The position numbers were made by a program, and so were the translations under genes. The notes beneath the pieces were generated by a model. The model made no database searches. It saw only the letters and a program-made list of their open reading frames with translations, and was not told the DNA's origin. Positions 20,018-27,113 of a DNA stretch of 32,452 nt are shown here, in pieces (the stretch's first letter is position 1; each line of letters starts with the position of its first letter). Source of the stretch: a virus; IMG/VR virus record IMGVR_UViG_3300026533_000013, positions 1 through 32,452 of that record; one strand, given 5' to 3'.

Positions 20018-20524
20018 TTATAGCATAGCCGATTGAATAAACTTTATCGCCATATCTGCCCCGTAGCAAACTTTAGCCATAGAATAATGGTATTCGTTAG
20101 CCCGTGCGACAAAAGCCTTTTGTGCGTCCGTTGTTGTGGTGTGTGAAACGGATAATTTACCGCTACGAAGTTTTACCGGTCTTCTTTTCATTTCGATAAA
20201 TAGAATCACTTTAGGAAGGAATACGACATAATCGGAAACACCTTCTAAAATGCCTTCTTTCTTTGCGTTACGTTGTGCGGTCTTTCCACGTTTTCCGGCA
20301 TTTGGAACGGCGAAGGATAAATAGCCCATAGCTTCGCAATAATCGACTAAAGTCTTTTGTTCTTCGATTTCTAACGGGGTTTCGAATTTGTTTACCCCTT
20401 TCTTAGTGATAATCTTAGTTTTGAGGGTACTTTTAGCCCTTTTTTTCATCTTCGCCGATACTTTATCGTCTAGCGAAGGATAATCGCCTAAAGGGTTATT
20501 AAATGACTTCGTTTTTATATTCAT
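20018..20524 (-). CDS. VRR-NUC domain nuclease
   Basis: The 168-aa product has a basic N-terminal tail (about 50 residues) and then a VRR-NUC core: EIEEQKTLVDYCEAMGYLSF, VPNAGKRGKTAQRNAKKEG, and the catalytic GVSDYVVFLPKVILFIEMKR with D and E-x-K. The end, DAQKAFVARANEYHYSMAKV, is the typical final helix. VRR-NUC proteins are PD-(D/E)XK-fold nucleases often found in phages, some acting on branched DNA. It overlaps the ParG-like gene by 26 nt. A role in resolving recombination or replication intermediates is inferred. Confidence 0.88.
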   Translation of the reverse strand: MNIKTKSFNNPLGDYPSLDDKVSAKMKKRAKSTLKTKIITKKGVNKFETPLEIEEQKTLVDYCEAMGYLSFAVPNAGKRGKTAQRNAKKEGILEGVSDYVVFLPKVILFIEMKRRPVKLRSGKLSVSHTTTTDAQKAFVARANEYHYSMAKVCYGADMAIKFIQSAML

Positions 20525-20738
20525 CTAAAAGACCTTTTTTATCCGCTAAAAGTAAGGCGGTCTTAACTGCTTTAGATAATGCCCCCTTCTTGAAGCTACC
20601 GATTAAATCTACAATATCTTCCGTTATACTAAAAGATTGATTTTGACGAATAAGCTTCGCCGTTGGAATATCTTTCTTTACTCTTTTAAGTGGTGCTTTC
20701 TGTGAAGCCTTTTTAATTAAATCTAATTTGTTATTCAT
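20499..20738 (-). CDS. ParG-like ribbon-helix-helix partition protein
   Basis: The 79-aa product has a flexible basic N-terminal tail (KKASQKAPLKRVKKDIPTAK) and a ribbon-helix-helix end: strand NQSFSITED, helix IVDLIGSF, then KGALSKAVKTALLLADKKG. This size and layout, immediately after a small ParA, is that of ParG in type Ib (ParF-ParG) partition cassettes. It would bind the centromere and repress the pair. Its ATG lies 2 nt after the parA stop. A plain transcription repressor is the alternative. Confidence 0.75.
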   Translation of the reverse strand: MNNKLDLIKKASQKAPLKRVKKDIPTAKLIRQNQSFSITEDIVDLIGSFKKGALSKAVKTALLLADKKGLLDEYKNEVI

Positions 20739-20739
20739 T

Positions 20740-21390
20740 CTATACCCTTTTTGATATTTCTTCTACTAAATAGAAGATTTCTTTTCCGGCTTTTATGTCG
20801 CCATATTCTAAAGCACTCTTTCCGACTTCCGCGCTATCCGTGTAACTGTTACGGGTCTTTATTCCGCTACCGAATTTAAACCCACTTTCTATAAGTGGTT
20901 TTAGCTTGTTTTTAACTTTGCTTACGTGTGCATTTGCATAAATATAGTTTGGAACTAAGAAGCTTTCTATTGTCGAACCTCTTCCGTTTGCTTTGTTTAT
21001 TGACTCTATAAATAACCCTAAAGCTTTTAAGTCCTTGCTACTCATTCTAAAAGGAATAAATAAAAGGTCCGTAATTGCTACCGAACTTTCTGTAACTTCC
21101 GTACTCATTCCGGCATTGTCTATAATTGCTATATTTTTATCCGAAGCATTTACGAAGGATATAACCTCTTCCAACTCTTCGGGGTGTTCTATAACCGAAC
21201 ATTTTATAGACGGGATTATCATACGTTCCTCGAAGAAGTCCATAGACGCCGTAAGTTCTACGTCGGTATCGAATACCCTTATGTTTAAGTCCGGACGGTT
21301 TCTCGCTAAGTCTACCGCTATATTTGTCGCTATTGTAGATTTACCTACCCCGCCTTTTTGATTAAGTCCTACTGTTATAATTTTTCCCAT
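20740..21390 (-). CDS. parA: ParA/ParF-type partition ATPase
   Basis: The 216-aa product carries the deviant Walker A box QKGGVGKST (11-19) with both signature lysines (K12 and K17), Walker A-prime RVFDTDVELTA, and Walker B NIAIIDNAG, followed by LLFIPFRMSSKDLKALGLF. It lacks the N-terminal DNA-binding domain of the long P1-type ParA, so it is the short type Ib form. It would segregate the genome as a plasmid by dynamic binding to the nucleoid. It has the AAACAAAAGGTT box, a TATAAT at 21421, and a strong terminator upstream insulating it from the tail operon. Confidence 0.93.
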   Translation of the reverse strand: MGKIITVGLNQKGGVGKSTIATNIAVDLARNRPDLNIRVFDTDVELTASMDFFEERMIIPSIKCSVIEHPEELEEVISFVNASDKNIAIIDNAGMSTEVTESSVAITDLLFIPFRMSSKDLKALGLFIESINKANGRGSTIESFLVPNYIYANAHVSKVKNKLKPLIESGFKFGSGIKTRNSYTDSAEVGKSALEYGDIKAGKEIFYLVEEISKRV

Positions 21391-21420
21391 TGTTTAACCT
21401 TTTGTTTTAATTGAAAATGT

Positions 21421-21440
21421 ATTATATCTTATTTTATAAT
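21421..21440 (-). promoter_or_regulatory. Promoter and possible operator of the partition operon
   Basis: TATAAT (coding strand, 21426-21421) would start transcription just before the AAACAAAAGGTT box of parA. The inverted ATTATA/TATAAT arms at 21421-21426 and 21435-21440 could bind the ParG-like repressor. No repeat array typical of a centromere is evident. Confidence 0.45.
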
Positions 21441-21460
21441 ATAGGATATTGAAAGACTTT

Positions 21461-21501
21461 AAAAAAGGCTATAGAAGGAAAATCCCCCTATAGCTATTTT
21501 T
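21461..21501. terminator. Strong bidirectional intrinsic terminator
   Basis: GCTATAG (21468-21474) pairs with CTATAGC (21488-21494), extended inward by AAGGA/TCCCC pairs including G-U wobbles, with a short loop. A6 and a T-rich run flank it, so it works in both directions. It ends the tail operon immediately after the last tail gene and isolates parA. Confidence 0.85.
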
Positions 21502-21931
21502 TTGGTTCTTCTTCTATTATCGAAAGACGGGCTTCGGCTCGTTTGTCTAAAATATTTTTAGGGATTACTTTTCCCGTTTCTGAAAATCGAACTATATAAA
21601 AGTCTGTTTCGTTTAGATATTGACGTGCTTTGTTGTTTTTAACTTCTTGCTTTTGCTTTTCGTTCGGGTTGCCTTCTTGTCCTAAAGCTTGAACCCATTC
21701 TTTCGCGATTGCTTTTACTTCTTGAACTTCTTGTTCCGTCATTACTCTTTTTGTATTATTTAGTGTAACACTATCGTATATTTCAAAAACTTCACTCATT
21801 TGCATTGAGTCAAATTCAAACGACAATTTCGGCTTGAATTCTGCACCGTTAAATAATGCTCCTTTTGTATATTTACTATTAAATATAATTCCGTTTGTTT
21901 GATTTCCGTCATAGTTTAAATGTAATTTCAT
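21494..21931 (-). CDS. Probable tail fibre assembly/accessory protein (145 aa)
   Basis: The product ends with ARQYLNETDFYIVRFSETGK and VIPKNILDKRAEARLSI. This is the pattern of small fibre-accessory and assembly proteins (YL-x-x-TDxY-x-x-R-x-x-ETG, then KRAEAR). The N-terminal 75 residues are beta-rich and variable. Last gene of the tail operon, after the fibre-tip gene, which agrees with the role. The stop lies within the terminator. Confidence 0.6.
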   Translation of the reverse strand: MKLHLNYDGNQTNGIIFNSKYTKGALFNGAEFKPKLSFEFDSMQMSEVFEIYDSVTLNNTKRVMTEQEVQEVKAIAKEWVQALGQEGNPNEKQKQEVKNNKARQYLNETDFYIVRFSETGKVIPKNILDKRAEARLSIIEEEPKK

Positions 21932-21946
21932 TTTGTTTTTTCCTTT

Positions 21947-22474
21947 TTAATTTAATGTTATCCACGCGCCTTTTGATGATCCGTGTGAGACTCTTAATTG
22001 TCCCGTTGAAACTTCTAAACTCGAAGGGTCTGACCCTGTTTTAGTGAACCCTACTCCAATAGTATAGCTAACCGTTGAAACACCGGTTAGCGACCAATTT
22101 GGTTTCCCTGAATTATTCGTTCCGCACGCCGTCAAATATGTTGAATTTGGCGAACCGTTAAAAGTTCCCGAACCTACTGCAAAGCCCGTATATTGAGCAA
22201 GTCCGGTATCTGAAGACCCATTCGTAAAAGTACCATCAGTAAAAGCCGATAACCACCCCGAACTACTTGCTTTTGCTTTAAAATTACTTCCCGATACTAA
22301 AAGCCCTTCACTCCCCGAATTAACGAGCGAACTTCCACTCCATACGGCAAAAAATAAAGATTGCTTCCAAACCTCGACCCCGTTAAAAATAACCGTTTCT
22401 ATATCCGTACCGTTGAACTTTAAAGCATTAGCGACGTCTTCGGGTATTGTTACCCCGTTAAATATTAAAGGCAT
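21947..22474 (-). CDS. Tail fibre tip / receptor-binding candidate (175 aa)
   Basis: The product starts MPLIFNGVTIPEDVANALKF and NGTDIETVIFNGVEVWKQS, a phrase common in phage tail proteins. It then switches to a glycine/serine/threonine-rich beta domain (SGSSLVNSGSEGLLVSGSNF, later LRVSHGSSKGAWITLN) as in fibre tips. It contains the only GATC I found in the window, hinting at a different recent history. It follows the 166-aa fibre gene. Function as the receptor-binding tip is inferred from place and composition. Confidence 0.65.
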   Translation of the reverse strand: MPLIFNGVTIPEDVANALKFNGTDIETVIFNGVEVWKQSLFFAVWSGSSLVNSGSEGLLVSGSNFKAKASSSGWLSAFTDGTFTNGSSDTGLAQYTGFAVGSGTFNGSPNSTYLTACGTNNSGKPNWSLTGVSTVSYTIGVGFTKTGSDPSSLEVSTGQLRVSHGSSKGAWITLN

Positions 22475-22483
22475 ATAATCCCC

Positions 22484-22984
22484 CTAAGTCGTTGTAATTG
22501 TTAAGGTGCTACCGCTTACACTCATTTTAGCGTGTCCGTAAGCCGTAGAAGAACTTTTTACACCGGCGTGTGTATTAACTTTCGCTTGCGCTCCGGTTGG
22601 TGTTTCTTTTCCGGCTATAGTTGAGTTTTGCGCATTGTTCGCACTATCGACTTCCGTTTTCGTGTAGGTTGTCGCTTGATTTGCTTTAAGACCTATAGAA
22701 GTGTCCAATTCTGTTTTAGTGTAGGTCGTCGCCTTATCCGCTTTTAAATCTAAAGCCGTTTGATTTGTTGCTTTATTTGCATAACGTGCGTCGCCGGTTG
22801 CAATATTAACGGCGTCTTCGTTTGCCGTTGAAGATTTAACCTTGAAGACTCTCGCGGTGCTTCCGGCTTTAGCGTCCGTTATTTCGTTGTCGATTATGTC
22901 GCTATTCGCGTTAAAGATTGCTATGTCGTAGAATTCCGCCGGTGCGGGTTTTTCTAATCCGATATTTGGGGTTTGTGTACTCAT
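22484..22984 (-). CDS. Tail fibre protein (166 aa)
   Basis: It starts TPNIGLEKPAPAEFYDIAIF and NANSDIIDNEITDAKAG, a widespread N-terminal motif of myophage tail fibres that attaches to the baseplate. A repeated shaft of TTYTKTELDTSIGLKA units follows (TYTKTE occurs twice, plus ATGDARYANKATN). The end is STTYGHAK-like (SSTAYGHAKMSVSGSTLTI). It lies right after the DUF2313-like gene, the XkdV position. The fibre is short and presumably completed by the 175-aa protein. Confidence 0.83.
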   Translation of the reverse strand: MSTQTPNIGLEKPAPAEFYDIAIFNANSDIIDNEITDAKAGSTARVFKVKSSTANEDAVNIATGDARYANKATNQTALDLKADKATTYTKTELDTSIGLKANQATTYTKTEVDSANNAQNSTIAGKETPTGAQAKVNTHAGVKSSSTAYGHAKMSVSGSTLTITTT

Positions 22985-23005
22985 TTTATACCTTCCTTTT
23001 TTTAT

Positions 23006-23620
23006 TTAACCGTGCTTATAAACTGTTAAGTTTCCGTTTGTTATCGTGTGTAGTGTTTCGTGTTCAAAAGCCGATAAGTTTGCGTCTAGCCTTACAAAAA
23101 AGTCTAAATCCGCTTGTAATATGCTTTCGATTGCTTCCCTAAAAATGTCTATATCTGAAGGGATTATTTTCATTTGAGTAAAGAAAATTGTTAAAGTATA
23201 ATCCGCTTCGACTTCACTAATATATGGGACTTCGTTCGGGTAAAAAGTCATAGCTATTTCTAACACCTTTTGAAGTGTTGTCGCTTTCGGAAGGTACTTC
23301 GCTAAAAGTCTTCCTCTTCTTTGTTCTAAAGTTAAAGCGCTACCGTCGGGAATAAAAAATATTTCTTCTAAATACGATAATTGTTCTTCATTCGCTAAAG
23401 CAAAAATAAACCCGTTTCTAAACTGTGCCGAAGCTTCTTCCCATAAGTAAGTCGTAGCGTCAAAAGCTACCCCTAAATCCTTCCACGTCCCCGCCGTCTT
23501 ATTGTAGTAGTTCGGAAGATAATTTATTAAGCTTGTACCCTTTTGAAACTCGTTTATAGTAGAAATTGTCGGTTCGGGTTGCGAATCCGTTGTTATGAAT
23601 TTAAAGGGTTCTCTTTTCAT
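23006..23620 (-). CDS. Baseplate wedge-tail protein, XkdU/DUF2313-like
   Basis: The 204-aa product has GTSLINYLPNYYNKTAGTWK, then the helical DDLYLEIE-like stretch LGVAFDATTYLWEEASAQFR, EEQLSYLEEIFFIPDGSALT, and LEQRRGRLLAKYLPKATTLQ. That matches DUF2313 proteins which cap the baseplate and link baseplate J to fibres (P2 gpI role). Start and stop fit between baseplate J (1-nt overlap) and the fibre gene. Confidence 0.85.
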   Translation of the reverse strand: MKREPFKFITTDSQPEPTISTINEFQKGTSLINYLPNYYNKTAGTWKDLGVAFDATTYLWEEASAQFRNGFIFALANEEQLSYLEEIFFIPDGSALTLEQRRGRLLAKYLPKATTLQKVLEIAMTFYPNEVPYISEVEADYTLTIFFTQMKIIPSDIDIFREAIESILQADLDFFVRLDANLSAFEHETLHTITNGNLTVYKHG

Positions 23621-24675
23621 TATGCGACCGCCGTTATCGTGTCCGCTTTTGGAAGGTCGTTCCCCGTAATAGGAATACTATCCGTCCCGCCGTTTACTGA
23701 AACATTTTCATAATTCGCGACCCCTAAAGTATTAACCACGACGCGAACAATACCGGCATAAGCGACTTCTATAGTATCTACACTAAAATCGTTTACGTGT
23801 TCCGTTAAGTTGCTTATAATATTGTTTAATACGTCCGCTAAGTCTAAGCCCGAAGAACTATCCAAAGTTACACCGGTAACGGCTATATCTATATCTAAAA
23901 CCGTGATACTTACTACTTCCAAAGTTCCCGACGTTGCCGGTCTTTTAAGTCTTATATTCATTTCTACATCATCTAAAAGCGTTTGCGGTGCTACTTCGTT
24001 TAAGTCGTTAGAAACTGCTATTCTCATACTTCCCGCGCCCGTAGGCTTGACGATAACTCGCGCACCGCCGACCCCTTCTACTTCCCGCGCCCATAAGTAA
24101 TAATTATTAACGTTTCCACTTGTAGCGGGGTATCTAATCGCATATTCTACACGTTCGCGAAGGTCTTCGTCGCTTTCTTCGTCTGCCCCGTTTGAAAATG
24201 CTAGAACGTTCGTTACTGAAGTAACACCGGACAAAGAAATAGGGATTTTAACTATTGTATTCTCTATTGTATTACTCGAAAGTCCTTCTATCGTCGAAGT
24301 AACATTAACTTTAACCGAACCACCTGAAGGAATTAATATCGAATAATCAGTAGAGTAGGTCGTCGTATCATTCGCAAATATAAAACCTTTTGGAATTGTT
24401 ACCCCTGAATTTCCGATTACTGTTACTTCACCCGAAGAAGGTATAGCCGTAAGCCTAAATATTCCGAAGTTTGTCGATATTGTTGTCAAGTCGTCGCCGG
24501 TTGCTACTCTATAATCTAAAGAATCTTCTACACGCTCCCACTCTAAATAAAAGTATTCGTTACTTACTGCGTTCGCCGTTGCTAAATCTACTATAACCGA
24601 ACCTTCGGTTTTGTCGTACGTGTCCGGTAATGCGTCTAAAAACTTCTTTTTTTGTCTTTCTATAATATCGCTCAT
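23620..24675 (-). CDS. Baseplate J-like protein (XkdT/P2 gpJ)
   Basis: The 351-aa product has the baseplate J pattern: ERQKKKFLDALPDTYDKTEG, VIVDLATANAVSNEYFYLEW, a beta domain with TVIGNSGVTIPKGFIFANDT, then ADEESDEDLRERVEYAIRYP and ATSGNVNNYYLWAREVEGVG, and GGARVIVKPTGAGSMRIAVS. It forms the baseplate wedge around the hub and triggers sheath contraction. Full length; coupled by overlap to the DUF2313 gene. Confidence 0.94.
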   Translation of the reverse strand: MSDIIERQKKKFLDALPDTYDKTEGSVIVDLATANAVSNEYFYLEWERVEDSLDYRVATGDDLTTISTNFGIFRLTAIPSSGEVTVIGNSGVTIPKGFIFANDTTTYSTDYSILIPSGGSVKVNVTSTIEGLSSNTIENTIVKIPISLSGVTSVTNVLAFSNGADEESDEDLRERVEYAIRYPATSGNVNNYYLWAREVEGVGGARVIVKPTGAGSMRIAVSNDLNEVAPQTLLDDVEMNIRLKRPATSGTLEVVSITVLDIDIAVTGVTLDSSSGLDLADVLNNIISNLTEHVNDFSVDTIEVAYAGIVRVVVNTLGVANYENVSVNGGTDSIPITGNDLPKADTITAVA

Positions 24676-24678
24676 ACT

Positions 24679-25161
24679 TTAAACCCCTTTTTGATATAAG
24701 TCATAATTTAAGTCTAAGACTTCTTTTATCTCTATATCTTCGTATATTGTTTTTATATATATGCCTAAAAGTAGCTTATCTTCTACCGGTTGAATCGTGA
24801 AGCTTTCGACATTTAAAACACCTTTTACCGCTAATATATATTTCGTTATCTCTTTAACATATTTAGATAAGACTACGGTCGTGAAAGTATGCCCGATTGT
24901 TTCATAAAGAGTTGTTCCGTATATTTCGTTTTCTGAATTGTTTTCCGGATTATATATTACGAAAGAACCGGCTTCAGTCTTTAGGTATTTTAGAATCTTT
25001 TGTAATATTGCTTCTACTTCGTCGATTTTTCTTAAATCACGGTTCGCCATAATAGCCCCGCCGTTTCTGAAGTCTATCCCTAAAACAAAACGCCCACTAT
25101 CTAAAGAAGAACCGTTTTCGCCGTCTATTTCAAGTTCGTCTAAATAGTCATAATTGAACAT
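24679..25161 (-). CDS. Baseplate wedge protein, XkdS/DUF2634-like (gp25 role)
   Basis: The 160-aa product contains MANRDLRKIDEVEAILQKIL, then the gp25/gpW-type segment TLYETIGHTFTTVVLSKYVK, and ends in an alternating strand region FTIQPVEDKLLLGIYIKTIY. These are features of small baseplate proteins that start sheath assembly. The place between the DUF2577-like gene and baseplate J is the XkdS place. Confidence 0.78.
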   Translation of the reverse strand: MFNYDYLDELEIDGENGSSLDSGRFVLGIDFRNGGAIMANRDLRKIDEVEAILQKILKYLKTEAGSFVIYNPENNSENEIYGTTLYETIGHTFTTVVLSKYVKEITKYILAVKGVLNVESFTIQPVEDKLLLGIYIKTIYEDIEIKEVLDLNYDLYQKGV

Positions 25162-25198
25162 TTTTTAAGACCTTTATTTTTTATTCTCATATTATACC

Positions 25199-25714
25199 CT
25201 ATTCAAAAGATAGAACTTTATCCATTACATAAAATAATTGATTGCTATCCGAAGCGATTATAGCCACTAAATCCCCCGCTATTAATTCGTTTGTAAGTGT
25301 GATTTTACCCGTACTTTTGAAGTCCGTCGCGTTTTGGTCGAAGTCCGTCGCGTTTGCTTCATAAGCCGTTGTCGCTCCACCTTCCGGAACACTAACAACG
25401 GGTCGCGGTGTTGCCGAAGCCCCTACACTATCCAAAACGAAGCCCGAAGGTGCGGTAGCGCTAAAGTCCATTCCCGAACTATCCAACTTATCGCCTTTAA
25501 GTTGTGCGTCGGTACTTTCTATTTTGTATTCTCTTTCGTAGTCTTTAAGCATAGAAGCCGAAAAGATAAGGTCGTCTTTATCTAAAAATATATCCCCGTG
25601 AATCTTTATACTAATATTTGGAAGCGGTTCTATAACTTCGCCGATTAATAATCCAAACTTCGAAGGGTTTTTTAATGCCCTAAATATTTCTACTAATTTA
25701 TTATTGTTTGTCAT
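25199..25714 (-). CDS. Baseplate protein, XkdR/DUF2577-like
   Basis: The 171-aa product begins NKLVEIFRALKNPSKFGLLI and GEVIEPLPNISIKIHGDIFL, then DKDDLIFSASMLKDYEREYK, and ends ELIAGDLVAIIASDSNQLFY, VMDKVLSF. The OB-fold-like strand pattern and DLIFSA.ML match DUF2577. The central insert (about residues 70-135) is Ala/Ser/Thr-rich and repetitive (ANATDFDQNATDF), longer than usual. It may act as hub spike or central plug. It overlaps the hub gene by 14 nt. Confidence 0.8.
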   Translation of the reverse strand: MTNNNKLVEIFRALKNPSKFGLLIGEVIEPLPNISIKIHGDIFLDKDDLIFSASMLKDYEREYKIESTDAQLKGDKLDSSGMDFSATAPSGFVLDSVGASATPRPVVSVPEGGATTAYEANATDFDQNATDFKSTGKITLTNELIAGDLVAIIASDSNQLFYVMDKVLSFE

Positions 25715-26621
25715 ATTGTAAAACCTCGACTTTCATAAGATGAATTTCATCGTCTATAGTGTGCTTTAAACCGCTTATAATATATCGTTGGTCTTCTAAC
25801 ATTACCTTCGACCCTATACGGGCGTTATAGTCCCCTAGCATATCAAAAGACCCCGTTCTTTTTTCCGAACCGTACGCGGTTAATATATTTTTAGCTATAA
25901 GTTCGGCTTGATTTTTTTCTTTCGCTTTTATTTTGTGTACTTTCTGAATAAGTCCGGCTTTTTCTACCATACTTTTATTTTCTGCTTCTTCGATAACACT
26001 TACTTTTTTCTTCTCTTCGGTATATACCTTCACTTTCGTTTTTATGTCTTCGCCATTGTAAGAAAGTTTAAGGTTTGATATTCTCGCTTTAAGTTCTACT
26101 TCGTACGGCTTCGGGTCGGTAAAGATATAAAGAACGTTATTTTCGAAAGTCCTATAAATTCGTTGTCCTATATTTCCTTCGTGTTGGGAAATAATATCGT
26201 CTATTATCGAAATAATAGTATCGTTTTTGTAGAACTGTGTGATTTTTGTTCCCATATTAAAGCCGTCTACCGTTATGCTTCCGTCGTAGTATGATAGAAC
26301 TTTTTCTATAGCTTCAGTAGCCGAAATTTTATTTATTTTAAACATTTCTTCATAAGATGAAAGACCGAATTCGTTACTTACTATCGTTAAATTTACTCTT
26401 TGAACGTTGTCTACTTCGGTATTTATAATTTTACCTTTAAATTCAAAAGCACCGCCACCGCTCGAAGCTTCTACTTTACTAAATACCGTTATTCTTTTAT
26501 CTACGTAATACTTAAAAGGAAGTGAGAATTTTACAGTAGAAAATACATCATCTAAAGAGGTTTCAAAACTGAACTTTGCGACGTATTTAGTGACGTCGTT
26601 CCCGTTAATAGATATTATCAT
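25701..26621 (-). CDS. Baseplate hub protein, XkdQ-like (gp27/gpD role)
   Basis: The 306-aa product starts MIISINGNDVTKYVAKFSFE with SLDDVFSTVKFSLPF, followed by a beta domain (FEFKGKIINTEVDNVQRVNL) and helix-strand segments SATEAIEKVLSYYDGSITVD and IISIIDDIISQHEGNIGQRI. The end GDYNARIGSKVMLEDQRYII is the typical hub C-terminus. It would form the trimeric ring that connects tube and spike. A GTATATAC copy (26020-26027) lies inside the gene and is probably chance. Confidence 0.87.
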   Translation of the reverse strand: MIISINGNDVTKYVAKFSFETSLDDVFSTVKFSLPFKYYVDKRITVFSKVEASSGGGAFEFKGKIINTEVDNVQRVNLTIVSNEFGLSSYEEMFKINKISATEAIEKVLSYYDGSITVDGFNMGTKITQFYKNDTIISIIDDIISQHEGNIGQRIYRTFENNVLYIFTDPKPYEVELKARISNLKLSYNGEDIKTKVKVYTEEKKKVSVIEEAENKSMVEKAGLIQKVHKIKAKEKNQAELIAKNILTAYGSEKRTGSFDMLGDYNARIGSKVMLEDQRYIISGLKHTIDDEIHLMKVEVLQYDKQ

Positions 26622-27102
26622 CTTCGTTCGCTTCTAGTAGTTCGGCTTGTACGTATATATCACGGACGCCCCTATAAGTTACTCTTAACATTTCTATAGT
26701 CACGTTATAAGAAACATCAATTTCGCTTACTGAAAAATCGACGGCTTTATGCGCTTTTTTTAATGCTTCTAAATCTGCTACGTGTTGCTTCATTTCTTGC
26801 ATATTCCCGCCGACCTCTTCGGGCTTATACTCTATAATAAAATTAAGTATAAGGGTCTTCGGTTTTCGCTTCCCTTTAAGTGTGTATATGTCCCCGTAAG
26901 TAGTTTCGTAAGTGATTGACTTTCTTCCGTCCGTAAAGTCTAAATCGCCGAAGGCTTTAACTATTTTTCCGTCTAAAGTTACTTCGTACGGTTTAAGCTT
27001 ATCTTGTTTTCTTGCGTTCCATTTTTGGAACTGCTCGATTACTTCGGGGTCGGGAATAAGCCCTAAAAGTTCCTCGAACGTTGCGTTTTGATAAAATGCC
27101 AT
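26605..27102 (-). CDS. Tail tube-baseplate connector, XkdP-position protein (165 aa)
   Basis: The product (MAFYQNATFEELLGLIPDPE, then TLDGKIVKAFGDLDFTDGRK, and beta-rich TLILNFIIEYKPEEVGG) occupies the slot of XkdP between tape measure and hub, but no LysM domain is visible, so it is a short form. The beta-strand layout with a helical insert resembles proteins that extend the tail tube into the baseplate. The name is inferred from position. Start overlaps nothing; it ends 17 nt into the hub gene. Confidence 0.6.
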   Translation of the reverse strand: MAFYQNATFEELLGLIPDPEVIEQFQKWNARKQDKLKPYEVTLDGKIVKAFGDLDFTDGRKSITYETTYGDIYTLKGKRKPKTLILNFIIEYKPEEVGGNMQEMKQHVADLEALKKAHKAVDFSVSEIDVSYNVTIEMLRVTYRGVRDIYVQAELLEANEDDNIY

Positions 27103-27113
27103 TTATAGCCCCT

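Noticed and set aside
26020-26027. GTATATAC copy inside the hub gene as a promoter
   Set aside because: Lies within coding sequence with no ATG or ribosome box downstream in the usual spacing; most likely chance.
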